From Macrocybe gigantea (lineage: Eukaryota > Basidiomycota > Agaricomycetes > Agaricales > Callistosporiaceae): a stretch of DNA of 64,000 nucleotides. The stretch spans positions 1 to 64,000 of the forward strand of contig SJRY01000248.1 in assembly GCA_011319805.1 (NCBI GenBank), written 5' to 3'. The notes beneath the pieces are model-generated. The model did no database searches, was not told where the DNA came from, and was given only the letters and a program-made list of their open reading frames with translations. Both the position numbers and the translations under genes were made by a program. Shown here piece after piece: positions 33,347-44,019 of this stretch; the first letter of the stretch is position 1; each line of letters begins with the position of its first letter.

Positions 33347-34479
33347 TTAGGGCCCATCAAGGCGGTCTTCTCCGTCCCCCCGCTTGGAAAAATAGCTAGC
33401 GAGAAACATGGACACACCCCAGGCAGCCGTGAACATGCTCACCGTCGCGACGATGACGGAGACGACCGCTTGACCGAGCGGCTTGCGCTGCTGAACATGA
33501 CAAGCGTAGAACACGCGAAGAACGGCAGGCTCTGTCACGTTGAGCGGCAGGACGAGGTCCTCCAGCCCAAAGTCAGCCGGGTGGAGAAGCGCCGCGTACA
33601 GCCGGGAAGGCGCTGCGGGCAGCAAAGCCGTGCCGGGAAAGGTCTCGAGGAGCGTGCCGGCGAGAGCGCTCCGGTTGACAAAGAAATTGTTCGGGCTCGC
33701 GTTTCCGAGGTCGACGTACAGGAATTCTGGCGCTTGATTGCCAGCAAAGTAACTGTAGTTCACGAACCGGATGCTTGCGTCCTGGACGCCGACTTCGCCC
33801 CTGAACAAAAAAACATCCAATTGACTGATGTGAAGAAAACACATAGGCAATAAGCAAAACCGCAACGCACAGAGCACCGAAGAATCCCGGTGCCGAGCTG
33901 TACGGGTATCCGACCCCTGCTCCTCCAATATTGCCAAATCGATCGAACGTGAGCGTCGTGTCCGCCGCCACATCAAAGTCGGGATTGCCCAGACAGGATA
34001 TGTCCACTGTCACCTGCGTTGAGATCGCCCTCAGGTCTACGCTCAGCATGATGCTGTCCACATCGCACTTGTCGAGCTTTGTTCCCTTGTATACGATGCC
34101 GGGGCTCTCGGTGCCGTTGGCTGTAGCCCGCAGAGTCCATTGGAAGATGTTGTATTTTGTTCTGAAGGTATCTCCCGGGTTGAGAGCTAGGTCATCGCAC
34201 GGCTGCTTGGGCTTTAGCACTGGTAACCAGTGATCATACCAATGAACACGCGTCCCATTATACTCGGACTCGAGAACAGTCACTGTCTCGTATCCTGCGA
34301 GAGCCACTGCGCACAGAGTGGACATAAATCATGTCTTCCGAATGTAAGAAAAGGTGTTCACCATTGATGACTGTGAAGCACGCGAGAACGATGATCGCGA
34401 TGAACATGGCGAAAGGAGTGAACCAATTCCATCTGAACGGTCGCGTCAACGGATACTCGAGCTTTGGCAGAGACTGCAT
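33347..34479 (-). CDS. Two-transmembrane hypothetical protein with lumenal/extracellular domain
   Basis: Exons 34362-34479, 33871-34306 and 33347-33800 join to 335 residues without a break. The start MQSLPKLEYPLTRPF precedes a TM segment (about residues 20-40, PFAMFIAIIVLACFTVI). A second TM lies near the C-terminus (AVVSVIVATVSMFTAAWGVSMFLA). Between them is a domain with several N-glycosylation sequons (EYNGT, TANGT, VNYSY, FVNRS, PLNVT) and Cys residues. A short N-tail, a large outside loop and a short C-tail are predicted. The N-terminal pattern (LEYPLTRP.. before a TM, then GYETVTV) looks like an uncharacterised basidiomycete family; I know no function. The exon 2/3 junction depends on a GTGCGT donor and removes a hydrophobic stretch. 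Confidence 0.75.
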
Positions 34480-34690
34480 TATGATGTGAGTTGAGCTGAC
34501 TCTCGACTACTTGCCAGCTGAGGACTCGTTACGAGCGGCATGCAGGGTCCTGATCATTTCAAGGTTAACAGCGAAGCATGACAGGAACGTAGATTGTATG
34601 TATGCCGACATGCGGAAAAGGAAAGCCAAGTGTATGCATGGATAAAAGAAACCTCACGAGCTCCTCGAGACCGTTGGACACCGCTCGGAA

Positions 34691-37434
34691 TCAGACGACA
34701 CCGTCGCTGCGGATCGCGCATTGGCCAAAGTCGTGCTTTGCGAGGCCTTCGGGCTTTGGCAATATATCCTGGCAATTTCCAGAAATTTGAATTGGACAAA
34801 ATAGGACAAGGGGAGACAGCGGAGGTGCTCACAAAGTCGAAAATGGCCGTCGGTATGGCCAGCGTGACGCATGCATTCGGCGAGTCCTAGCTCGAGCGTG
34901 AGACCACAGTCGCAGGAACAGTAGAAGTGGACCTCGTGACTCGATAGGGTTTGAAAAACGATGCTCACAACGAGGGCGCCTATGTGACTTTCGACTGGCG
35001 CGGCCGACAAAAGGAGATCTACGAAATCGATGAGGGAGGCTGTGAGACGAAGAAAAGCATTTATGTGACAGACAAGCTTGTTCCCGAGCTTTATGGAAGA
35101 GATCATTTGTTAAAAGGGTGCTGCGAAATCCACAGGTTTAGATTGCTCTCACTGTATCCCAACTGTCAGGCCGAGCAAAAGAAAAAACACTAGTCAGAAC
35201 CCTAGATTGAGTGCTCGTGATGCATTTCACACCTTTTGCAAATAGGCTATGGCGTTGAGAGCCGCTTGCTTGTAAGCGACCGTGCTTCATGTTATGATTC
35301 AGATATGGGATTACGGTAGATTTCTCGAACGGTTTAGACGCACGCATCCATGTCGTACTGCTTTCCGTCTCCATCTAAGTAAAATCAAAAGTCCGACGTC
35401 ACCATGTCAGGCATTTTGATCTGCCAGGCGATGGCTCACGTATGTCGACGCTTAGTCCCTCAAAAATGAGCTGATATGGACGAGGTTATCCCCGAAAGGG
35501 TCATTAAAGAGTGCCTTGTTACGCACTTTAGTGGAATACAGAGGGTCCACAGGCGACGGCTATGAATAGAAAAAGAGGTTTGTCAAATGCGGGCAGCCAT
35601 TGACGGGGATTCGGACAAATGAGGAAAATGGCAGAAACGTACCAAAAGATGGGTTGCCTCAAGGCAAGCTTCTCGACGCCTCCCTTGATGAGGCTCGTGC
35701 TGAACGTGATGATGCCAGCCTTTCCAGGTTTAAGCCATCAGCAATGCCATTCAATTTGATAATGGGGGAATCAGCAGGGATTTTGGGGCGAGGGAACGAA
35801 ACAATGGACAGACCATTTCTATCGCCCCGCAGAACGACATCTGTCAAGAGAGCTGAGCAATGACCATTCATGACCCTTGGGTGACTTACTTCTCCCTGTC
35901 GACAAAAGGCGAGGGATTCAACACATGCTTCGGAGCCTGGCCTCACGTGCACTCACATCTCCCTGAGAAAAGTGCAGGTCGCCGACGGAGAGGTTTGCAC
36001 CCTTGACGAAAACTGGAAAGTAACAGCGGGAGCCCCTAGGTTTCATGAACCATCTATCAGCTATACATAGGAAGCAGCCATGGAAAGACGCACTTTGACA
36101 GATTCTTAATCTGCAATCACCCAACGGGCATTGAACATGTAGACAATGCTAATAGGTGGCGCAAAGGGCACGAAGCGGGGTGGGACTCACGTCGCAATTC
36201 CCCCCGTGTTCCCTGCCAGGGATGGTCCGCGCACCCTCTCGCGCTATCTTGTCCCTCAACTCGTGGGGCAGGTCCTGACCAACATAGGCGCCGACGGGGT
36301 TGGGCCCGTACGCAACGGGTGGGACAGCCGACGCGTGAGCCTGGATGAGGCCGGTCTCTCGCTCGTTCCATTTGGCAAGAAGCTCCGCTGACGGAGCCGT
36401 CCCGATAAGCCCTGGATGAGAGACGCCGGCGAAGCGGACGCCGGGGATGTGCCGCGAGGTGGCGTAAACACCTGTCGTGCACGCGGTGCGTGCGTCAGGC
36501 GTGGTGAACTCGAGCATGCAGCATGGATTGTGTCTGACCGTTGAAGTCCCAGATTGCTTTTGCGGCCTTGCTTTGGAACTCGCGTGCTGATGCCCGTCAG
36601 CGATGGTCCAGTTAGCGTGAACTTCGCACCTCACCGAAGAGACCACCCCCGTTCTCAAGTTCAAAGATGCCCTTGAGACCATCCTGGGGATGACGACTTT
36701 CGAAACCAACATATTCGTAGAAGGCGCACCGTATATCCCCAAGGCATTTTCTCAAACGGAGTCACTGGCACAACACATTGAGCACATAGCCGCGAAAGTC
36801 CTAATGGTATACTCACCGTCCAATATATCGACGACCAAACAGTCCCCAGGTTCAGCACCCTCTATCGCAATCGGGCCAGACAAGTTGTGAACCGAAGTGA
36901 GGTTGACATTCTTGATGTCGTCGCTCGCTGAGGTCCCGTCATTACAGGGTGGCATGATACGAATACCCACCAACTCACTATCGTTGTTACCGATCTGTGC
37001 ACCAGTCCAATCTCCAAGAGCTCGTCAAAGCCCGTCGCCGGAAAATGAGCAGCATACATGCTCACCGACACATTCGATTTTGAAGGTCTGACCTGGCTTT
37101 ACGGCGACAATCGGAGGAATGTCTGGGCTGTCGCACTATCCACATCGCGCTCGGATATGCTGAGCGAAAGCCACTCACTGCCATCGGTTGTGAATACCCT
37201 GCGCAGGCCTCAGTACCTATTATGCACAACGAAAGAGTATACCCGACCTTCTGCTTTTCAGCCGGTCTGGTCGCCTGCGTTTGAGACACCAAAGGTAATG
37301 TCATAAGAATGGCAGAGCTTACATGAACGGATCGACCTATGCTTCCAAGTGAGCCGCCGCACATAGCGCACATCACAGGAGACGCTCACCTTGATCAACG
37401 TAGGATGTGCAACCGAATTCGCTTGAGTAGCCAT
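34691..37434 (-). CDS. Formamidase/acetamidase (FmdA/AmdA family), about 22 exons
   Basis: The start is MATQANSVAHPTLIK at 37434. From there a chain of very short exons gives the family text in order: DIPPIVAVKPGQTFKIECV, DWTGAQIGNND, VHNLSGPIAIEGAEPGD, MPWGYT, ENGGGLF, AAKAIWDFNG, TSRHIPGVRFAGVSHPG, REHGGNCD, YFPVFVKGANLSVGDLHF, QGD-GE-MSFCGAIEM, PSPVDPLYSTK, VAYKQAALNAIAYLQK, LLLSAAPVESHIGALV and FDILPKPEGLA, with the stop at 34691. The enzyme hydrolyses formamide or small amides to ammonia and acid, giving nitrogen supply. The exon between LIK and DIPP is not resolved. The joint before PSPVDP is one base short near 35570-35645. One exon is only 6 nt (35890-35895). Confidence 0.85.
35890..35895 (-). 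other. 6-nt microexon of the formamidase gene
   Basis: GGAGAA, flanked by ...GACAG before it and GTAAGT after it on the coding strand. It supplies Gly-Glu in phase 0 between QGD and MSFCGAIEM, which is what the family has at this point. The next exon is only 27 nt (35814-35840). Confidence 0.65.
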
Positions 37435-37800
37435 CTGAATCAGCCTAACAAACACAATAGACGATTGAACCGTCTCAAGGAAGGCATCGTTATCGACCCA
37501 AATTTATGTCTGCGAGACGTGGGAGATGTAGGTCAGCTTTACGATAAGACCTCGGTCCAAAGCGGTCCCATCATTCATGCGACCGACGACTTGAAGGTCA
37601 GAAGACGAAAGCTGCCGGTACGCGCGCTCCCACAGCACTTCTCGACACAACATCACGCGGTCATGCACATATCAACACGAAGGATGCTTTCCTCTCGCAA
37701 ACAGATAGACAACTGTCAAGTGCGCATATGATAAGAAATACATATGAACGAACCCACTTTGAAGCGTCAGTAGGTATCCCATCCTCTCTTGCTCTCGCCC
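37435..37800. other. Spacer upstream of the formamidase
   Basis: 366 bp with no supported gene. Contains the formamidase promoter and the TPR gene's 3' flank. Confidence 0.5.
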
Positions 37801-39825
37801 TCAATCCACCGTTTTTATGATATAGCGATCCCAACTGGGGTAAATCACCGTCTCGGACCTCACAATCTCCTCCATCTCCATGAGCTTGCTCTTCCGATCT
37901 CTGGCCTTGCCCTTTAAAGGGCTCTTCTCCGCGTCGTCGTCCTCCCGACGACGGTGCGGCTTTGTCTCGATGGGATGCTCTGGGAGGCCTAACTCGGAGG
38001 GCAGGGCTGGCGTCAGCACGATCTTTAGCTTCCGATCGTCCACCCTCGTGCGTGGCCATGGCGGCTGCTTGGGCTGCTTACGGGGAGGTATCGAGGACGA
38101 CGACTGAGACGGAGACGAGTTGGCCGCAGCTGCAGCGTTCGGGGTGACCGTCGCCTTCTTTCGACGTCTTGTCGCGTATGGCTTCCTCCGGGCCGAGCAG
38201 AGCGGCCAGCTCTGCGAGCGCTTCAACGTTGTTGGGCTGAAGCCTGAGCACAGCGCGGAGGTCTTTTGCCCAGTTAAGGAGCGTCAGCAGGAAGCTCGCG
38301 TCCAGGAATGGAGGGTGCACCTTTCATGGCCTCGTCCGGCCGGTTGAGCATCCTCCGCGCCCGCGCGCGGCGATAAAAGCCTTTGCTACTGCGATGTTGA
38401 CTCAACGCTTTCGTGCATGCCTTTTCGGCTTCGATCCAGCTGGGAGGATAGACGTCATGAGCATAGAGCAGAACTGGAGCGGGGACTCCTCACTTGTTGA
38501 GTTTCAGATGAGCAGCGGCGAGGTTGAGCTGGTAATGCGGCAGCTCAGACTCGATTCCATATGCCTTTTCGTAATACTTGATGGCCAGCGCAAAGTTGCC
38601 TTTGCGAAACGCGATATTGCCCTATTATATGCGGAAGTCGTTGACTTCCTCGTCGTCCGTGATAAATCGTCGTAGGACTCACGTCTTCCTTCTCCCGCTC
38701 TGCTTTAAAATATCGCCATTCCATCAATTCCCCAATCGTCATCTCCGACTCGCCTCCTCCGGGCTCGTCGGGATCAAACCCTCCAAAGTCCAGCTCGACC
38801 TCCCATATATCCTCCTCCTCTTCGGTCTCCCATCCATACACGCCGCTTCCTCTGCCGTCCCATTCGCGCTGCTTCCCTATCCGGACGCCGCTCTCTTCCT
38901 CGTCCTCTCTGACCGTCCGCTCGCACACTTCTCCGAGGTGATCCGTCGAACAGCCGCAATCGCACCACTTGGTCGTCAGTTTCTCCCGCAACACGACGCC
39001 GTATCCGCGGACGTCGAATTCCCGCGATACCCTCCACAACGTCTGGACCAGCTTCTCATATCCATATCGAACCTTCTCTTTCCATTCGTCGTCCCAACAG
39101 CCTATCGGCAGACTCTTCAAAACGCCGAATTTGACTTCGCACGCGTCTTCCAGGATGTCTATCCCTTCTTGCAAATTACCGAGATGCGGGGGTTTCGAGA
39201 ACGTGGCTATCGGCATCGCTTCTAGCGTGTCCAGGTGCGTTTTCAGACCGGAATAATACGGAAGCAGGTGTAGTGAATGTAGACCGCGTTTGGTACATAT
39301 CGGAACGTTGTTCGACATAGCCTGGCTGACAGTTGTGGAATTTCAGCGGACGTGCAGTGTGAGAGGACGCACAAAATGCCGCAATGCGGTGTAAGACCAC
39401 AGGACGCTCTTCGTGGCCACCCGCTCTCCGGCTTGGCGCATGTCCATGCTCATGGCCGCCCTGAGAAAGTCTTTGATCTCGTCGCAATCGTGGTTATGCG
39501 CGAGCCACGTCGGCCCGCAGAGCGAGACGCATTGCGAGACGAGGCGTGGGAGGTAGACGAGGGCGACGCTGTACAGCCGGGTGGAGAAGAGGCGGGCGAT
39601 GTCCTGCTCGTACCGAATCAGCAGGATCTTTGCGATGGCGCGCTCGAGGTCGGAGACGGCGCTCATGGCGCGAGATAAGCTCTTATCCGCGTGGGGGCTG
39701 GGCAACAGCTTGCGCCCATGGCGGGCGTGGGGATCGTCCTTGGCGCTCGCATGCGTCGCCGACGAAGCCTTTTTGAGGAGAGGGTTCGTCGTCCTCCTCT
39801 TGACGTGAGAGTACTTTGCTGGCAT
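37801..39825 (-). CDS. TPR-repeat protein
   Basis: Exons 39373-39825, 38683-39321, 38494-38621, 38321-38439 and 37801-38262; about 600 residues. The ATG at 39825 gives MPAKYSHVKRRTT. An N-terminal helical region (ERAIAKILLIRYEQDIARLF) and an acidic stretch (WETEEEEDIWEVELDFGGFD) precede three tetratricopeptide units: GNIAFRKGNFALAIKYYEKA, ELPHYQLNLAAAHLKLN with KACTKAL, and KGFYRRARARRML with AMKDLRAVLRLQPNN. The arrangement is that of a co-chaperone-type TPR clamp near the C-terminus. An apparent stop near 39340 disappears when a 51-nt GTGCGT...CCAG intron is removed. A real one-base break remains near 38175, after which a Lys/Ser-rich tail ends SWDRYIIKTVD. Confidence 0.8.
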
Positions 39826-40047
39826 CGTCGTCTCGTCTTTTTTTGTGGATATGTAAACTTGCACTTGGTTGGTGCGGGTGTGGAGATGGCACAAATGATA
39901 TGGATAGGGGTTAGGTGGATCTACGTCAAGCAGCCCGACGAGCAGAGGAGGGTTGGATATACTGTGTCGTGTGGAGAACTTGGATAGACTTGCCCGTGTG
40001 TCTCGGGGATTAGTCCTAACCTCTCTCGACCAGCTAAATAATAACGG

Positions 40048-40774
40048 CTAGACGAGGAACAATCGAACGTCGCCGTCGACAATGGGCAAAATGTGGCCGA
40101 GGGCTCGGTGGCCGTCGTAGGCTACGATGATGGAAGATTTGTCGCCGCCTGAGACTGGCTGTAAAATCCCAGGCCCAGAACTGACTTCAGCGTTAACTCC
40201 CATGCTGTTCTTATACGATGTCTCGATTTCACCGACATTGGTCCTCCGCAGCAAGATGGTCATACTCCCTTTAAGTGGATGCTAGGGTATACGTCGCGTC
40301 TGTGCAGCACAATTCTCGAGGCTGGTACGTTCCTCACGTGTGCCTTTTTTTTTATCATATCAAGTTTGCTCTGTTCCAGCAAGATTCAGATGGCATGCAA
40401 TGATGGATGTCTGAGGACTGTCAGTGCACCAGCTTTTCATGTTCTCCAGTGAAATCTCGAGCGATACCTCAGTTGTTGGCTCGTCGTGACACGTTTGTCG
40501 AACATGCCATATCCGTGTCGGCGCGAATCAGCTGTCGTGGAAGGATCATATCAAGTTTGGTGTCCTTGAGGGCTTGGCCATCATCGGATGGACCGTCCTT
40601 CAACAATGATCTCTCGATCTTTCTCTCGCGATCTACGAGGGTTATAATCTCTCTTCCATCGATGCATCGCATTGAAAGATCTGTCAGACCAGTCTTTGTA
40701 AAGATGAAATCTTCCAAGCGCTCTGTTCGTGAAAGAAAGGCTACCCGATGAGGCTCCAGAGCTTCAGATGGCAA
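40048..40774 (-). CDS. Small hypothetical protein, two exons likely
   Basis: Two protein-like blocks on the minus strand: 40469-40774 (RTERLEDFIFTKTGL, REIITLVDRERKIERS) and 40048-40263 (NVGEIETSYKNSMGV, SSIIVAYDGHRALGHIL). Between them is intron-like sequence with a GTGTCA donor candidate near 40495. No clean ATG is visible for the first block. Hydrophobic alternation suggests a small beta-rich domain of the sort common in basidiomycete-only families, but I cannot name it. Confidence 0.35.
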
Positions 40775-41397
40775 AACGACATTCTGTCAATGAACAGCTT
40801 CTTTCCCCACAGTCAACCCGGTTCGAGAAGTTGTATCGTAAGTAGTACACAGCGTCTTGGATCACTGAGCGCCGATCCCATCATTCTTGATGAAAGAATA
40901 TGTCAAGTCGATTCAATTCAGTATTGTCTTTATACACGAATTCGGATGGTATGCACATTGTAACACTGTTTCTCTCCAGCTTCAGATAATATTCTATCAT
41001 AGTTGTGACCTTAGCTGCCCCGACGTTCTCTGCCCTTGATTTCACAGTCCAAAATCATTCCAAAAAAGGCAACATGCGGCAAAAACTCTCCGATGTTCTG
41101 AATTTTTCTCCTGTCGGATGGCCCTTGTGACCATTCGGAAATCGCAGGAAAACGGCTGAAAATATCATCATCATCCATCTGCTCATCGTCGGCGCATGAC
41201 AACAGATGGCCGGGTGCGACGGCCCAGGGGCCAGGGCTACACATACCAGACCCCTCATGTGCCTAACCTCGTCCCATCATCCTATAAATATGAAGCTTAC
41301 TGCTCGCATGCAGGAATAGGTTTCCATCACCTCTCTGTTTCCTACAGCTTTCCTCTAATTATCCCCCACATTCGTTACAGTCTCTTCCGCTTCCCCG
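40775..41397. promoter_or_regulatory. Promoter region of the first lectin glycoprotein gene
   Basis: Contains TATAAATA at 41283-41290, 108 bp before the ATG at 41398, followed by a CT-rich stretch. Otherwise no coding signal. Confidence 0.55.
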
Positions 41398-43317
41398 ATG
41401 CGATCTGCAGCTAAAGCTCTTTCGAGCCTCACCCTTCTTGCGGTCATCGTATCCGCGCAAGTGCCTCCGTAAGTCACATCCGCAACCTTCAAAGTCGCTC
41501 AATTGCCGATTTTTTTTTAAATTCGCGATCCAGATTCAAGGGTGCTCTCCTCCTCCAGCCTGGTCGGAACAATGGTGAGCTTAACTCCGGCCCCAGACGC
41601 GCCTAAACGGAAGCGCCAAGAGCCAGAAAAAAAAAATTAAAAGAGCGATGAGGTCATAGGGAAATGTTTAACCGCCGCGTCCAACAATGACGGCGCGATC
41701 GTGACCATCCAAGGCTGCTCCGGCGCCGACGCGCAAAAGTGGACCTTCAATGACGGGAGCGTCAAGGTCTTTGGCAACAAGTGTCTGGACGTGACCGACG
41801 GGAAGAACGTCGACGGAACAAAGCTTCAGATCTGGACGTGCTCGACGAACCACAACCCCAACCAGCAGTTCTGGTACACTGTATGTCGCGGCGATCTGTC
41901 TCGTCGAGCGTTCGTGGCAGCTCAAGTGTCACCGCTTTCTGTTCAGGGAGACAACCGCCTTGCGTGGACGAACCACGGAAAATGCGTGGACTTGACTGAC
42001 GGAGTCCAGTCCGATGGCAATCGGGTGAGCTCCTTCACGAACTGCCTTATCCGACGCATGCAGGCTGAGCAGTGTCACTTTCGTGCCTGCTAGATGCAAG
42101 TCTGGAGCTGCGGCAACGGCAACGCAAATCAGATCTGGAACACTGGATACATGTACAACGCTCTGCCCCAGACATCTCAAGATGGCCAGTACGGCATCAA
42201 CAACTGCGGCACCACGTCCAGCCAGTCTTCCAAGTGCCAGACCGCGTGGATCAAGCAAGTCCACGCTCCTGCCTCCGCATCATCTGCGGCGTTAGCTGAT
42301 GGCCGTCTTTGTACACAGCTCTGCTGACGACTTCTGCGTGTGGGGACCTCGTTAGTGCATCGCGGCATTCCATATCCAGCCATTCTTGTGCTGATCATGT
42401 ACTGTCTCCTACAGCTGACCCAAACAGCACCATCGGCGACACCGAACGCGAACAGGTAGCTTGGTGCACCAAGTCCGGCCGCGGAACCCGTACCATGCCG
42501 AACGGAACTCTCAAGGGCGTCCACTTTGTCAGGACCAAGGATTACGTCCAGGTCACCGGCGTTGGTGATTTCACAAAGATCAACATCCGCAAGGGCGACG
42601 CTGGTGGAGAGTTGGACAATCGCGGCGCAGATGGTGCGTTTGTCGATCGAGCGTAGACTCGGTTCCTAATTTTTCTCATTCCTCAGGCAAGGGCAATCCT
42701 AGTAAGCGCTCTGTCGTTCATTATTTCGATACTGCTTACCTCTGTTTCGAGTCGGCGGCCTCGTCTACGGCAACACCTTTGGCAACGGCCAGCAGTATCA
42801 CGAGTGGACAAACTTCATCTCCGACAGCGAATTTTGCTTCCGCGCTTGCATTGGCCCCGATGCGACCAGGAACTGCAATCACATCTACGATATCATGGGC
42901 TGCTACTGGGTGCGTTGATGATCGCTTTCTTCAGCGTGTACCCTCAACTCGGATGATCATGTTACCATCTTCGTTCGCAGAACATGCCGGCAAACTACGA
43001 CGCAGGCGTTTTTGAGAACTGCGACGGCGACGACGAGTAGGCCCCCCCCTCCACATCTATCCTCTTCACGGGCCACTCATCATCTGATCGTCCGCTCTAA
43101 TAGCCTCCCAATGGGCGTCTACGGCACAAGCACATGGTACCAAGGCGTCAGCCCGACGCCTCCTCCTCACCCGGCTGCCTCGTCCTCCAATTGCCAAGCT
43201 CTTCCCTCGGTCACCGTAGGTGCCGCAGTGAAGAAGCGCGAAAACGGGTTCGAGAGGCGATACATCCCCATGCCAGACAACGACGGCTACCCCACCCCGG
43301 TTCCCACCCATCTGTGA
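41398..43317 (+). CDS. Secreted ricin-B-lectin protein (macrofage activating glycoprotein type), copy 1
   Basis: Eleven exons: 41398-41468, 41534-41574, 41660-41880, 41947-42024, 42094-42254, 42319-42350, 42415-42633, 42687-42701, 42752-42909, 42981-43036 and 43104-43317; 421 residues. It has a signal peptide (MRSAAKALSSLTLLAVIVSAQ). A beta-trefoil lectin domain (about residues 22-160) carries QxW repeats (AQKWTF, ANQIW) and GKCLTAAS. The second domain is the mushroom-specific part: STIGDTERE, AWCTKSGRGTR, DYVQVTGVGDFTKI, QYHEWTNFISD, CNHIYDIMGCYW and PMGVYGTSTWYQG. Only the sugar-binding type of ricin domain is present, with no toxin chain. Intron 5 begins with GC (AAGCAAGT). A tandem twin follows 0.7 kb downstream. 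Confidence 0.93.
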
Positions 43318-44019
43318 GAAGTCGGAGCAAGGGAACAAAAGTCGCTTCTACCTCCCTTGCGAGCGGTTCTTGATGCACACTCCTTTTGACCACGTTGTTC
43401 TGCTTTTGATGTACAGATGTTGGACTGCTAGGTAATGGACTTTTTAGATTCGGTTGATCGTGTACGACGCTTCTGCTGCGTGTGTAATGTCGCATCGAAT
43501 CATAATATGGACTTGGTTTCGTTCGAATTGTGGGGTGAACTGATGCATGGCAGCTGCACACGAGGTTGATCGGACTCACGATGGGTTCCTCATAGCTGGC
43601 TGAATGATATATGGATGCGTCGCTTCTATGCCAAAAAGACTCGCAAGGTTGATGATCTGCGTTCCGTCCCGGACGATCAAGCAGTAAACTCGGCCTGATG
43701 ACCGCCGTACGCACATGCATCGCTCATGGTCCCGCACGGATCTCAAAAGTCAAGAACAAGGCCACTTTATGAACTAGAGCAAAGCCCATTCTGCAAACTG
43801 ATGGAGCTCACAGTTTGCATACAAAATTACGGCATGTCAGGGTCGGTGTCATATTTAATATGAGCGTTGAGCGAAAAGAAGCTAGGTTCATTTCCGTATA
43901 AAATGGGTCGCCTCGTGCGTGGCTTGAGGCTCTACCGCCCTCATCCTCTGCCATTTCCTTGACCGACTTTCTCTCCTTCTCACTGAAGACCACCCACACT
44001 CCTTTATCACTCTGCTGCA
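43318..44019. promoter_or_regulatory. Spacer and promoter between tandem lectin genes
   Basis: Carries TATAAAAT at 43897-43904, 116 bp before the ATG at 44020, nearly the same spacing as in copy 1. Otherwise no gene. Confidence 0.55.

Noticed and set aside
39322..39372. In-frame stop inside the TPR gene
   Set aside because: It lies inside a 51-nt GTGCGT...CCAG intron whose removal keeps phase, so it is not a nonsense mutation.
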